Part shown: one piece after another, positions 1-21,800 of the stretch
How positions within the stretch are numbered: position 1 is the first letter of the stretch
Layout of the letters: each line of letters starts with the position of its first letter
The notes under the pieces: generated by a model
The model's input: only the letters and a program-made list of their open reading frames with translations
Databases searched by the model: none
What the model was told of the DNA's origin: nothing
Program-made: the position numbers and the translations under genes
Assembly (NCBI GenBank): GCA_949775045.1
Contig: OX459096.1
Coordinates: 46,408,379 to 46,472,378, forward strand
Source: Metridium senile
Lineage: Eukaryota > Cnidaria > Anthozoa > Actiniaria > Metridiidae
DNA: 64,000 bases
Direction of reading: 5' to 3'

Positions 1-497
1 CCTAACATGAATAATAAATGATTTGTTAATATTAATTAATAAAACAACCCATACATATTTTTAATAAGGTTTAACTATGACAGAGGGATAACAAGAGAAA
101 TAGCTGTTTCTAGATGCTGATTATACAGCATCAACGACTATCATTGAGCTTGCCATCCACTGCATTTTAATTTTCAACCTCAACAACCTCAATCTTAATA
201 AAATGCCTGAACTGATTTACTGGCATCTCCAGTATTGCATATTTTGTGTTTAATCTTTGCACTTAAACATATAATAAATTGAAACACTTTTTCTATATTA
301 ATTTCAATACTTTTGTCTAGTGCAACACTGAGGTGTGAATTATTGTAGAAAAAATGATTTGCAAATTAGGTTTTTCTTTTTCTAAAGAAATATATACTTT
401 GTATAACTTTTTAGCAGCCCTGACACCTAACTCCAAAAATATGATTATTGTAGAGAAAATGATTTTGTATCCAAAAGATGTACAATATTTCACTTAC

Positions 498-2251
498 TTT
501 TAGTAGGTTTAAAACTTGATCTGGCAATACACTGCTTGATAACATTGGGAGTTATTGAACTCATTTTCCACTTTAAAAGTTTACGAAGATCATGAGGAAG
601 TTGAGCCACTTTAATAGATAAATATAACAAACATTAATAATATTATCACATTTGAATTATAACAACAAATGAATAATGCTGTAAAGCGCCTAGAGCAGAC
701 TTGGATGGGCGCTATACAAATTGCATATTGTTATTATTATTATTAAACCAACATTTAAGAGGCTTGGTGCATTCTTAATACAGTAATCATTTTATGAGAG
801 ACTGGCAAAATCGTTCTCACACCAAGTCCAGGAATGGATAATTAACCCCAAAGTTGTTTCACAGAGGATGCCATGGTTGCTGCCCAAGACTGAGCTATTT
901 GGAGATGTCGTGTAGTTGACTGTTCTCTTAAAGCCAACTAATGACGATGACAGACTATTATAAGTATTAACAGGTCAATAACTTTCATACCTTTCTCTCC
1001 CTCACCAGCAAAGTAAATAGTCGGTGATACATAAGGAAATAAACTCTGCACTAATGCTGGTTTAAGGTCACTATCTTCTTTGTTCCCTGACTTCACCCAG
1101 TTGTTTGTCTGCCTCAGTGATCCAGCTGATGTTGATTGTCTAATATTATTAGGTTTGCTGGCCTTATTTGATGATGTTTGAGTCAGTTTCTTGGTGGAAA
1201 CACTAGCACTGGATGATCGTGATCTTGCAGACTGTGCTCTAGAGAGAGTTGTACAGCTTGATGCATTATCGTCATCATCTGAGAATCCTTCTACAAAATA
1301 ATGAAAAAAACATCCTGATGAATGAAGGTATGGATGATGAGTTTGTGTCATTGTTTGTATGGCTGCTTAACCACTCTCAGTATTATTATTATTATTGATA
1401 TATTTTGTTGCAAGAACTCTTTTAAAATGTAGCCTACATATTTTAGTCAGCATCCATTTTCATAAGTCATGTATTATCATATGATGTCATTCTTTGAAAA
1501 ACAAATGACTTTACAGCACCATGCATGCATAAATATACAGCAATCGACATATCAGACAAAAATGTGTAGAAGGCAATTTTGAAGGAAACTGACTGATTAT
1601 CTTTTATTGTCGGCAGTGGTAACAGCCTTTTTCATGTTGGCATTTGAATGTGGGTGCATATGGTCACATCAGGATGAAAGGCCTAGCTGTAATGATTTTT
1701 CAAAAATAATTACCAATAATGTACATTAATACTAAATCAAAATACTCACCTAATTCTTCCTCATCTGCAATCTCATCACATTCATAGTACTCATCTTCAA
1801 AGTTATTGTCACCTTCCACATCATCTTCATTGTCACTTTCATCAATCTCATCTTCGTCTTCCTCTGCGATATCAGAGAAGCACCCATCGCCTGGTTGTCT
1901 CTCCGGGATCACATCTTTTTCCACATACTCATCGTCCTTGCAAGATTCACCATCACCACATATCCTATCCTCAGACAACACTTCTTCTGTTTTGTAAAAC
2001 TTTCTTTGAAAAGTGCTTTTAGTTTTTGGTACAGATGGAGGTGTGGGGATGTTTAGTGGGATGTTATCTCCATTCTGTGGAGATTTCTTGGGTGATGTTG
2101 GGGGATGAGGAACAGGTTTTTGCCTAGTTTCAGTCTTCAGTAATAATGGTTTAGCCTTTTCTCTGATCAAGCCTGTCGGTGGTTTTCTAGTTACTCTTAG
2201 TTCTCCAAAGCTGGCAGCCAAATTAGACTGCCATGCTGGATTACTATTCAT
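498..2251 (-). CDS. TTLL4: TTLL4-like tubulin polyglutamylase, 5' coding exons only
   Basis: Three coding exons read on the minus strand: 2251-1750, 1290-991 and 608-498. Donors are GTGAGT, GTATGA and GTAAGT, each acceptor ends in AG, and the phases (1, 1, 1) join without a stop. The ATG at 2251 follows an in-frame TAA. The first about 304 residues are visible. There is a basic, proline-rich N-terminus, a very acidic stretch at about 115-167, a Ser/Thr/Arg-rich linker, then a family-like block from about residue 250 (SLFPYVSPTIYF, then KLLKWKMSSITPN). That block resembles the lead-in to the catalytic TTL domain of vertebrate TTLL4. TTLL4 ligates glutamate side chains onto tubulin and nucleosome-assembly proteins, in cilia and cytoplasm. 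The ATP-grasp catalytic exons must lie left of position 1, so activity cannot be judged. Family assignment is from remembered similarity; another TTLL polyglutamylase (TTLL5/6/7-like) is less likely. Confidence 0.82.
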
Positions 2252-2566
2252 TGTCTTCTCCTCTACTTCTTAGGATTGTGAATTTCATCGAAGAGATCAC
2301 TTAGATGGAAAGTCTGAAAGTTGAATATTTGGAAATAAGGCTTAGTGAGCTGTATCCTAAGAACCTGTCATCCACAGGTAAAGAGAAGTAAACAAGTATT
2401 GTTTAGAACTAGTTTACTTGTATAAACAATGAAGAGACGCTACAAATAATTGTTACACTTAATTAGATGAATTTACTGTTCTTTTCAAAATTAAAACACA
2501 ATTAACGCTTTTCTCAGTGAGGAAATATCTAAAAACAGTAAAGTTATTTGGTAATTTTTACTTACC
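2252..2566 (-). other. Candidate non-coding 5' exons and first intron of the TTLL4-like gene
   Basis: On the minus strand a strong donor (CTAG then GTAAGTAAAA) lies at 2565-2564. A pyrimidine-rich acceptor ending CTTTCAG precedes 2313. This predicts a 5' UTR exon ending at 2566, an intron of about 250 bp, and a second UTR segment 2313-2252 joined to the ATG exon. Only the splice motifs are seen; the transcription start is not defined. Confidence 0.45.
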
Positions 2567-3031
2567 TAGACTGATTACCACTAGAAATATTCGTGAATGA
2601 CATTCGTCGAGTGCTCTCAAGGGTACGAGGCATCGTACATAGTCGCTACTCGCTCGGTTTATAATTATCTGTAACCTCCACAAATCACCAAGGATAATGT
2701 TGACATGCAGTTTAGCTTAAGAAACTCAATGAAGAAGTTAATTTAAAGAGTTTCCAAGGAAACTGATCTTTTTCCAAGGAGTTCTAGCAGCTGTGTAAAC
2801 TATCTATAAAATCGCTAAAACAAAGACGATAATTTTTCCTCACAATCGCAGCAGGAATTCGTCAAAACTTCTTAGTTTCTTGAAAACCATTGATTGTTGA
2901 TTGTCTTCGACGATTTAACTAGAGTTTTGAGGTGTCTAGAGTTCATAAATAAACAATTTTTTGATGTAAAATAAGGAGAGGAAACAGGCAATGTGTTTAT
3001 CTCCTGAACAGTGTTCTCGAGCCTTTGCCTT

Positions 3032-3046
3032 GTTGCCCTTAGCAAC
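3032..3046. promoter_or_regulatory. RFX X-box motif upstream of the TTLL4-like gene
   Basis: The 15-mer GTTGCC-CTT-AGCAAC fits the X-box consensus GTNRCC(N0-3)RGYAAC exactly and is near-palindromic. A CCAAT pentamer follows at about 3055. RFX factors drive ciliary genes through this motif, and TTLL polyglutamylases act on axonemes, so the placement about 780 bp upstream of the ATG (about 470 bp upstream of the predicted first donor) is sensible. Binding is inferred. Confidence 0.5.
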
Positions 3047-4269
3047 AATACGAACCAATCACAACGTTCGTTTTCTCATTACAATTGCTTTGAAAAAGCC
3101 GCCACCTTTTACGGTATTTTTTTTTAAGTTTTAAAAAACGTTTTTAGGCATGCTAAATTCATTATTGACATTTACATTTTTTTCCCAATAATATTCTTTT
3201 ATTTTGACATTTCTTTTATTTTAAATTTGAATTCGATTTTGTTTTTCGCGTTAATTTTCCTTTTGGTTTTACAAATGGAACCGCATTTTTAAAGTATTTT
3301 TAAAATTGAATTTTTTTAACCCTTCGGTAATTTACGTTTAAATTACGTGATTACATTCAGCTGCTGAGCAACACTTTATGGCCGATTTTCATCTTTTTGG
3401 TCAATTTTATCGGAAGACATTGCTGTATACACAGGTAGCCCAAGCTCACTGTTAGTGTTGATTTACTAAAGGATATATGGGTACTTTTGAACCTTCGATT
3501 TTTTGCCTTAAAATTGAATTAAATTCAACAAAACTCTTACAGTGACTTCTTGTTGATCTCCATATAAATCCTAACGAAATCGGCTGAAATTAACTCAGAG
3601 CTCGGGCTACCTGTGCTGTATATTGATTCTACGCTCCTGAACTTTGTTCCGCAATCTTGGGGCTCGTAAGCCTCGTTTCCATGCTACCGCTAATTTGTAT
3701 CTTATCTTTATTTTATCGGACTTATCTACACATTATTTTATTTTCATCTATTTGGTCAAGTGCCCAAGGTAATAATGTTATTCGCATTATTGTTTTACAT
3801 GTCCGTGCTGATAAGAAACACTATCTGATTGGTTGAGGCGCGTGCTTTATGAGAGTACTTTCGCGTGCGCTTGCATGTTGATCAATTATATCAATTTTTA
3901 TTTTATAAAAGAAATATAAAAAACTTGCTTTCTGTGCAGTGTTAAAAAGCACTTGCAGTAATGGAATACACGCCGTACTTCTCTTAACACTCATCTCGTG
4001 TTCTGACAAACCATGCGTGCTTCAGTTATAACTACACACAGCACGCGCGCTTTTTCTATTAATTTACTCCGCCCTACACACTAGTACACATTGTTATGTC
4101 TTTATTTTGAACCACTAAGCTTATAGGTTTCGCCGTAAACTGAAATATCAAGACCGAGACAGTTTCATTTAAATGAAATTAGCGGGTAATTTAGTGTCAG
4201 TATAGGCTTTCATTTATTTAAATTATTTCGATTCTCTATTTCTCTATTTTTGGCTCTTATTTCGACTCT
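3047..4269. other. Intergenic, no gene seen
   Basis: AT-rich DNA with homopolymer T runs and no extended reading frame, exon-like block or recognised repeat. Confidence 0.5.
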
Positions 4270-4272
4270 TTA

Positions 4273-4466
4273 GGGCCTGGGCAAACGGCTTCAACATTTG
4301 CTTCAACATCCGTTCGATTTTGTTGAATGGCAATGTTTAAATGCTTTTAAACTCTTTCAACACTGTTGAAACATGTTGAATCGATGTCGAATTGATGTTG
4401 AAACATTGCCATTCAACAAAATCGAACGGATGTTGAAGCAAATGTTGAAACCGTTTGCCCTGGCCC
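4273..4466. mobile_element. PIF/Harbinger-type MITE (TTA target duplication)
   Basis: A 194-bp foldback. Ends GGGCCTGGGCAAACGG and CCGTTTGCCCTGGCCC are near-perfect inverted repeats, and it is flanked by TTA at 4270-4272 and 4467-4469. The interior iterates the words CTTCAACAT and GTTGAA in both orientations. No coding capacity. A fragment near 46236-46290 and a short copy near 49552-49634 share the AAACGGCTTCAACATT text. Confidence 0.75.
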
Positions 4467-4599
4467 TTAGTGTTAACGCCATCATATTGTAAAATATATT
4501 TCATTCTTTTTTTTTTTCAACGTTTTAGTTAAGAATTGAAAGATATACTGAAGAAAGGTATACATTTATTTGCAATGCAGTTGTTAGAAAAACAATCGT

Positions 4600-4800
4600 A
4601 GCTCCTGCTGGGTTCGAACCCATGCATGGCCTATTTGGCTTGATATGGCTAGCCGTATAGTAGAGCGTTGCACCTGTATGATGACTTATAACTTCACTGA
4701 CATTTCGAGCTTTAGCCCTTTGTCGGAGTAAAAGGGCTAAAGCTCGAAACGTCAGTAAATTTATAAGTCAACATTTTTTACGGTGTTACAAATTTCATAT
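4600..4800. repeat. Repeat with tRNA-like box and hammerhead-like hairpin
   Basis: Contains a B-box-like GGGTTCGAACCC at about 4610 and a D-arm-like word near 4660. A hairpin follows in which AGGGCTAAAGCTCGAAAC occurs on both strands (4692-4757), ending in a tail TACGGTGTTACAAAT. The same tail and motif recur at 58401-58558 and 59855-60015. The minus-strand copy shows stem I TTTTACT, stem II GGGC-UAAA-GCUC, GAAA and GTC as in hammerhead ribozymes, but its CUGANGA box is damaged (CCGACAA). Confidence 0.5.
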
Positions 4801-4801
4801 A

Positions 4802-7800
4802 CCTATCATACGAAAGTTTGTCTACTTTCATCCATCAATTTCTAATTCTTTTCTCTTTTGAGCTTGAAATAATGTGCGTCAGTCATTGACTGATTAATTA
4901 AAATGCTATCAAGAAAAGTGGAATAATTAATTAGTGAAACAGTCAGCGATAGACATATTAGTTGTTGTGGGCTTTTCTCTGACTTTTGAAATAAAATTGA
5001 CCGGCGTTTGAATTCTCGTCCACTTTTCATAGACATTTGATTTTGTTTATAATTTTCATAGTGAGTTTAGAAAAGCTATCTCGTATACCAAAACAAGTTC
5101 AATCATAACTTCCATGTTTTTTTCATTTTCTGAAACTTCTTCGCAGCAGTTATGCTAACACGTTTCCAACTCAGAACGTATTTTTATTTGATTTTTCAAT
5201 GAAAACTGAGGCGATATCAATTAATCAGTTTTTCTGCGATAACAATTGCTGACATTATTAACCTCGAAAGCGTTTTCAACATATTATGAGTACCTGAATA
5301 TGTTTCACATCAGTGCCAAAATTGTTCTCAATTATAAATGACAGCAAGAATAATCAATTTGAAGAGGTTGCCTTATTTAAAAGTTTAATATCTTGATCAG
5401 AATGAGCCGGCGTTGAAAACCACCTGGGCAAGTATTAGTACAAAGAGGAAAGGAATACCGGAGTTTGTTTGATTTTTATTTTTGCTTATCTAGGCTCAAT
5501 TCATCTCATTTTATGTGTCAAATTCTTTATTCCGGCCATGTAGTTATTACTTTTATAAATGTGAGCTGATGTTTCTAAGGAAACAATTAGAGTAAGACCC
5601 ATAGTTAATAGTTATTAAGATAACTAAAGGGGGGAAATCGAAATGAACGAAAAATGAAATACGAAAAGCGACAGTTTTACGGGGAACAGTTGGGGTACAA
5701 AATAACTGCTGATAGTCAAAAGCACTACAAAAGTCGATACGTAAAACCTAGATTGTAATACAACTTTCAAGTGTTTGAATTTTTATCTTTTTTGCTCAAA
5801 AATGGCCTGAGAAAACAGATGACCGGCGTTCTTTCGCTCCTCTTCCCCAAGCGAAACGTTTTTCTCGGCTAGCTCAAAAATTGATCGTTTCTTTTATCGA
5901 AATTGGCTGTAAAATGTTCAAAAAACAAAACACATGTGATTTTATACACAGATTACGATGTAATTCCTGATTTTAATTCTTGTTTTGCTGAAAGATTTTT
6001 ATTATGAAAATAATCCTAGTCTAGCTTTAGTTACTACTTGTGGAAACATTGAAAATAGCCTTTCGAAATCTATTAATTTGTTCAAAAATGCGTTGATTCC
6101 AATCAGGTGTGTTTGTTGGATAATAAAGATCACACTTGAGATAAGCGACCATACACCAAAAAAAAACACAGTAAGGTGTTGGCAATATATATACGTTGCA
6201 ATCTGTGGATAAACTGCTATAACCAAACTCTGAATGTTTGATTGGAAGCGATCTCTTGAACTTATTAAAAGAAGAGACATTTTAATATTACTCTCAATTT
6301 ATCGTAATAACCAATACGGTAATCGTGTCAAAGGCTATCAAATACTGACCAATCAAAAACAAGTAAATATCAGTAACACAACTACTTCAAAACAGCAGCA
6401 CACCGCATGAGTAACTCACTGAGCAAGCACTCGTAAAATTAGAAGTAGTTACTCAGAAATATTCGCTCTTGCAACAATTGAAGAGGAATCGTCGAGTTGT
6501 AAGCTTATTTTGAGGTAAGACCGCGCTACCAAAGTTGTGATATATTTTTAAAAACTTCTTGGCGTGTTTGTTTTGCATAATATAGAGGATTGTCGATTCG
6601 GTTATGCTTTTGGTGTTTCTTTAATTGACACACATCACAGTTAATACATATATGTCGATATGTGACAGAATTGAGAACATTTTAAACTATTTATATGGTC
6701 AAACGTTCGAAAAGTCAGTCGAAAACATGGCTTTGTCACTAATCTTAGCATACTGAATTGTTGGCTAATGACTAAAGGGATTATGGTGTCGCTGTTGGTA
6801 CTCCTACACTTCAAATTGTACAAAATTGTTTTGGCGGGATATACTTGGAAAGAGAGTTTAGCTAAAAAAATATCTTGATAAAGAGAAAATCTAGAGAAAA
6901 TCTTTTTTCCTGACCAGAAGAAAATGTTGTTTATAGAGGTGATGTATCTTTAATAAGATCAGATGATAAACGCATGCAGAAATGCTCCATCCCCGCTGTT
7001 ATTATTCAATCACCATGCATGAAAAGACATGATATGAATACACAATAAAAACGGTTTGTTTTGAAGACAAATTTGTGGAAATTGTCAAAAGTAATACACA
7101 TAGTAACCATTAAAATTGTCACTTTATGTGTTGGTTGAATAAATATAGTAGATTTAGTTGAGCTCTACAGTTACAAAAAAAAAAAAAAACTTTTGCTTTA
7201 AAATCCAGCTTCTATTATTTTTTTAATATTTCTGAAAATACTTGTAGGACAATATTTTCGTAAGGTGTTAGGCTTCATTTTTAAATATAATAAGTAAATT
7301 TTTGTAAAATATTCCATCTTCATATTATTGTACAATATTGCAATATACTTCTTGAAACTATGTGCTCAAGTAGCGTCCTGTTTTTAAATACTCTTCTTTA
7401 AAGCCTATTGAAAAGCTAAAAAAATTAATTGAAAAGAATGATTCTATTTTAATTAATACCGAATAAACGCCATCTCCGAATAAGCGCCGCACTTTAATTA
7501 ACGCTATAATGTTACTCTAGAACAGCATTGCAGGAAATAACTTTTTATCAAAAGCTATATTCTTCAGTTCAAAGTAATTATATTTCAACGCTCGCCCATC
7601 TAAGTTAAGTTATCTCCCCAATATTCGTACGTAGTTCTGATCAAGAAGGGGACTGTGAGATCGAGAAAAATGAAGTAAGCGCCACGGCGCTTATTCGAGT
7701 AAATCGGTGCTCTATATTTTTGAAAAGAACTTTGAGAGGATAAATACTGTCCATTAATTTACTTTACTGGTTTCGTGAAAAGCTGTTAAAAGCTTGGTAT

Positions 7801-8130
7801 TCACCGCATACAGACGCGTACTCCTTGTAATTATAATAGTTTTATTCATTATGGATTAATCATTTTCAAGTTAATTGGTATTTACGAGCAGCTGTACAGA
7901 AGTTTGTTTGTCGCTGATCGGCTTGGAAACGAAGATGATGACATATCTGCGTTTTATAAGTCTTATTGAACTTACTTACGAACAGCTAGAGTCAATGTAC
8001 TCCATACTTTCTTTATATTATTTTCTCATTTATCCTTCCTTTCCTAGCATTCTTCATTTCTAACTCTCTTTTCATTAATCGCCTCCTCCTTAGTTTTTCT
8101 CTCTCTGCTTTTCATCGTTTATCTTCTCCC
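4802..8130. other. Intergenic, no gene seen
   Basis: Only short chance reading frames, a 14-base poly-A run near 7178 and AT-rich unique sequence. No exon with plausible splice sites and family-like translation was found on either strand. Confidence 0.45.
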
Positions 8131-8560
8131 ATGGTTCCTACTTGTTTCTTCTTTCAGCATTCTTTCTTTATCTCTCTCTTTGTTTCCTTCTTTTGCTTAT
8201 TTGTTTGTTTGTTTGTTTGTTTCTTCTATCTTTCTCTCTCTCTCTCTCTTTCTTTTTTCTTTCCAATTTTTTGGGTGTTTTTTTTATTTTTTCTTAACAT
8301 TTTTTATTTAATCTTTCTTTCTTTTTTCTTTCAGTTTTTTTTCTTTCTTTCTTTTTTTCTTTCTTGCTTTCATTCTTCTTCTTTCTTTCTTTCTTTCTTT
8401 CTTGCCTTCTTTAATTTGTTAGTTAATTTGTTCCCTTGTTTTCATTCCACCTATCTTTCCTTTCTTACTTGTTCTCCTATTTTCTGTCGTCATAATTCTT
8501 GTTTTCGTCATTCCTTCCTTTTTGTCTCACTGTCGTTTTCCCCTCTTTTCTCCGTTTTTT
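8131..8560. repeat. Pyrimidine tract with TTTC/TTTG microsatellites
   Basis: The plus strand is very largely T and C for about 400 bp, with CTTT, TTTG and TC runs. The long frame across it is low-complexity Phe/Leu/Ser and not a gene. A tract like this could form triplex DNA. Confidence 0.8.
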
Positions 8561-8574
8561 TCTAAATGAAAGGG

Positions 8575-9530
8575 AGAATGAGGAAATAGGAAAGAATGAA
8601 AGTTCAAAGGTAAAGACCATTTAAATTGTAAATAAAAAGAATAAAAATACTGACGAGGATATGGAAAATTTGAAGAAATATTACAAAGTTTACAACGTCG
8701 CAAAATTTCTTTTAAAATGCTTTAAATCCAATTCACCTTAAAAAGTACTCACAGACTTGTTTGCCATAAAATAGTTTCTAATCATGATTACTTTTTCTTA
8801 AGCAAATACCAATGACAGCTCTAAAAATAGAGGCATAAATAAGCTATACCAATCCTTATGAAAGAAACGCCAATTTTATTGATCCTATAGCTTCATTTAT
8901 GGCAAAGCAAATATGAGTGACATTCATATTCTCTGGGACAGTTATAATTTGCTCAACGAATTGACTCAAATGTGAAATTAATGTTCTGGCAAAGATCAGA
9001 CATCTCGATAAGATATTAGGCTAGCAAATGTTTAATGCATTATGAATGACCTATTCTTGATTGTATGGTAATGTATGTAAACGCCCAACGAAGAGTTGAC
9101 GTTTGAAACATGAAGAAAATTAAATGGATAATAATAATAATATAATATAATTATTAACTATGATATAATATAGCTTGTATAGCGCTTATACAAGTCTGTT
9201 CTAAGCGATTAAAATAAATGGATATGATTACAATGAAAAATCTAAATTAAATAAATGAGTTTGGAGTTTGGACTTGAACGAAGATAGACTTGAAATGTCT
9301 CTAATTCAATTGAAGGAGATAGAGAGTTCCAAAGTTGAGTTCACAGAGGATAATGGAAAATACTCTGTACCAGACAAGTAAATCCTCTTGACCCAAAGGG
9401 TTAATATTTTCTAATGTGGTGAATCGATACTTATTAAAATACGCGGAAGCCTTTCAAATTTATATACCCATAATTCTTTTCGGTCTCAGCTTCAGAGCTT
9501 TTACTGTTGACTAACTTTATTGAAATCTGT
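8575..9530. other. Intergenic, no gene seen
   Basis: Unique AT-rich DNA. Near 9170-9215 is a TATAGCGCTTATACAAG word of the 'GCGCTATAxAAAT' type also seen near 690-720 and 16725-16760, probably short element termini next to TTATTA runs. Confidence 0.4.
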
Positions 9531-9534
9531 AGAC

Positions 9535-9825
9535 ACCCGTTTCTAAAATCGTGGTCGCAACCAAAGCTGCAGTTCACAATCGGAAGCCTGCAAAGGATGT
9601 CGGTATTTCGTTGTTGTCGGTTTATTCATAGCATATTTTGGTTGCACGTGCTTGTGTTATATGGCCATAGCATGTTTTTGAAGTGGTATCTGATGAAACA
9701 AATATATTTCTTGAAAAAACTCGGATAAATCCGTCAACAAGTTATGTTCATATACCGACATCCTTTCCATACTTCAGAGTGTGGACTGTAGCTTTGATTG
9801 CGACAACAATTTTGAAATGGGCAAA
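9535..9825. mobile_element. Foldback element, family D copy 1
   Basis: Inverted ends: left arm GTGGTCGCAACCAAAGCTGC followed by GCCTGCAAAGGATGTCGG; right arm CCGACATCC followed by GTGGACTGTAGCTTTGATTG. The second copy is at 16921-17358, in intron 8 of SLC22 gene A. No coding capacity. It ends about 140 bp before the predicted 5' splice acceptor of gene A. Confidence 0.65.
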
Positions 9826-9950
9826 TCCACTCATTGTTCTTGATTGTAAATATAATGGTAACTAACGAGTAAACTAGGATAGGCTGAGTCGGTGTTTGAT
9901 ATTAACGATAGACAAAAAAAAAAAATTAACACAAACATTTCTAACAATAC

Positions 9951-9966
9951 AATGTTTATTTTACAG
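9951..9966 (+). other. Splice acceptor just upstream of the gene A start codon
   Basis: A pyrimidine-rich run ending TTTATTTTACAG precedes 9967, leaving a 16-nt leader before the ATG at 9983. Gene B has the same arrangement (CTGTTTTAG then 8 nt then ATG). The upstream exon was not found. Confidence 0.5.
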
Positions 9967-9982
9967 GTATTAGCTATCCATC

Positions 9983-18437
<8,455 letters not shown>

Positions 18438-18694
18438 TGGATGTGGTCCTTTGGATAGCTAGTATAATTAACGTTTAATATAAATACGCAGTTGATTATA
18501 GAAAATCGCGCGAGCTGATTGGTTCAATTTATTTTTTACCATAACTTGTAAATTTCTCGCGCGCTGATTGGCTGCATGAGAGCCATTGTCGATTACAGTC
18601 CAGACCTGCTTGTGCTCACGACATCAGTGCGCGAGCGGATAAAACGGTTTTCTTCAAACTTTTTTTAGTTGTTTTTCGCTTATTGATGGTAAAA

Positions 18695-18882
18695 AACAAA
18701 TCGAAGTCAGTTTTCTATGGGACTGTACTGTAATCGACAATCAAAATTACGTCACAAATGATCAAAACTTTGCAGTGAAACCCCTCGCTGCGCTCGTGGT
18801 TCCACTTGAGTTTTGATCATTTGTGACGTAATTTTGATTGTCGATTACAGTACAGACCCATAGAAAACTGACTTCGATTTGT
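18695..18882. repeat. 188-bp hairpin just downstream of gene A
   Basis: Arms starting AACAAATCGAAGTCAG and ending CTGACTTCGATTTGTT are near-perfect complements for about 80 bp, with a GC-rich apex (CCTCGCTGCGCTCGTGG). Probably a foldback element. Confidence 0.7.
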
Positions 18883-18889
18883 TAAGGTT

Positions 18890-21800
18890 CGGTCTATTTG
18901 TCGATGGTCTCCATGGTGACCTACAGCTTTTCTCCAAAGACTAGTTATTTTAACTTTCTGCAATAATCACCTTTGTATTTATACTAAAACAATTATTCTC
19001 CTCAGCCTCGCGATGAATAATAACCTCGACTTTGTTTTGGTTATTATTCGTCGATATTCACCTCGCATTAGGCGAATAATAGCGCTGCGCGCCCATGACG
19101 TCACATAAATTGCTCCCCATGGCGAGGTCGGACATTCAAATAGAAACTTGACCAAAAAAATGTTAACAAAATAATACAAAACCATAACAATAATTCAACT
19201 AAAACTAATGATAATGATAATAATAATATTACTAATAATGTAATATATAGATAATAATGGACCAGTCTGAATATTGGCCAATATCATATAGCCTCAATTG
19301 TACGTTAAGTCAAATAGTTAAGACACAACCTGTGGTATTTGGGTTGCTTGTTATATACATGCATCCCGTACCGTAAACTATTCTAATTATAATATAATAT
19401 ATCACACCAAGAACAACGCTGCACAATAAAGAAACTAGATTAGTAGAGTGATTTCCGTGAAAGAAAAATGCGTAATAGTTACAAAGAGACTAGAAGAGTC
19501 AAGATTATGTGTGTCATACAATAAATTAATTCGATCACAACATTCATTTATTCTAAAGATTAAAACACGTGAAGGCCACTCTAGTCTAGTATATATAGTA
19601 TAATTCGTAGTACTAACTACCAACAGGTAATACCGTGTATTATGCGTACTATTTTTTCACGGAAGACGGAAAACCACTCTATTATTAAGACTACTGCGGA
19701 TCGATAATAATAGTCATTTTATTTAGGTGCACATTTACTGATTTTCTTCTTCAGAGTTATAAGTATGATATTGGGGCAAATCCTGCAAAGCAGGTCCCAT
19801 TTCGCGAAGTAATAAATTTCTTACCTGATTGGTATGCATTCAATTATTTAACGAAATAAAATGCCTATATCTCCGCGTTGTTTCATTTTCCATTCAAATT
19901 AGGTCCATAAAATCTCTCCTTCCTCACAGCCTGGAGGGTAGAGCTCTCTATGACGTACTATCAAAAAAGTGTCAAATCCCAGAGGAAAACCGGAAATGAA
20001 AATTATCAACTTTTTAAATTTACAAATACCACCCTTTCATTTAATATTAGTAGTCATAAAGACGTACCATTTAGCCGCTGTTAAGAAGTCAAGTATACGA
20101 TCAGCCTCCTGCAGTAGGCCCCTGTGTAGAATACATCGTTCTTTATCTACTGATTGAACTCATCTGGCATGCATCATTGTCAGTTGTGTATAAGGGTCCA
20201 CGAAGAAATTCTTGGCGCGTTTTCCTAATAACACGAAGAACAAACACAGTGATAAAGTCCAAAACCAAACGCAGGTCTGTAAACCTTTGATAATAGACAT
20301 ATATATATACACACAGGGTTTGTTTGTAACAGTACAAGTAACCAACTAGCGCAGCTATAACTTTATCGGTTGTTGTCATATGAACAACATACAGACCATA
20401 GTTTAACTATGTACAGACGAATTATCGACGTCTTTAGAACCGCGAGGAGAGGAACGGAGAGAAACACAGTTCAAAAACCTCAATTAAATAGACTGGGAGA
20501 TGGGAGCAATCACTGAAGGAAGGGAGCAGGACGCAATACTGCTAAAAAAATTATATTGGGGAGTTTGGAAAAACGCTTTGAATAGTCCCGGAATAGTAGG
20601 TAGGATGGTATCTCAACGGGTGTTCGTTTTTGTATTAAATGGCACATTTTCACAAAATCCGCTAGAATAGCTTGTTTCTTTGCTCGTTGGTTCAGTGTTC
20701 TCGGGTGCTATTTGATAATATAGATAGCGATCGTTATAAAGAATGGCAAAGACAGCAGTGGTATAATGTTCATTTACGTCCATTTGTTTGAAAGACATTG
20801 CAGGGTCATTTTAATCGTCATGTAAACACACAATTTTCTGCCTCAATTATGGACATACTTTTCGATGAACTTCACTATTTCCATTTACAAAACATTGATA
20901 ATTCTGTGATTAACGGATGGAGACTTCTTGTCGACGTATTTGTGTGTTGCATGACCCTTCGACCCTTTTATAGCCCTTCATTATAGTAAATGATTTTAAT
21001 ATATTAATTACCATATTATTACTGAGCCGCAAAGCGGCGCGATAATCGAGCTGAAAAGAAAAGAAAACCTCCGTGACCAAGGTACCTTCTCTCTACTTTT
21101 TACACTGATTTCTCTCAACTCCAAGAAGACTGAGGTATTTTCAATAACAAATTACATGGAATAGTCTTTCGTCAAGTCTTAACAAGTGTTATACAATTAT
21201 ATCATTTATTATATATATATTTTTTTAAATGCTACGTATTTATTTATATCCTCGGCTCAATGGGAGAGCCTGACTCTTATGTTTCTGTTTCTCGTTAACA
21301 TTTCTAGTCGGCAATTAAATACTAATCAAATTATCACGCACAAATCCCTCATCTCTGGGAGTCATACAGAGATATTCTCAACACTCGAAGAAGGGTGTAT
21401 GTTAGGAATTTAGATAATGGGATATCAACAATAAATAATGAGAAAAATTGCAAAATTGTAAGCTCACTATTCTTATTTAAAATAAAGGAATAACAATAAT
21501 AAAATAAAATAAAACAAAACATATCCTTATACCTGGCAAAAAAAAGCATAGTTTTGCCAAATGATCATGAGTTGCTGCAAAGGAAATATCTATATATAGG
21601 ACGTATATATCAAATGCATGTAGCAGAAATATACAGGAATAGAAATTTGCCGGGTAAAATATTATATAAATTGTCTATAACTTCTACGTCCTTTCTGAGA
21701 AAGGTCACGGTCAAGCTACAATTTTCAATTTCATCTATATTTTTATCGGTCTTTCTGTGATTCATTGGATATATATTTGACATATGTAGAAATTTTTAAC

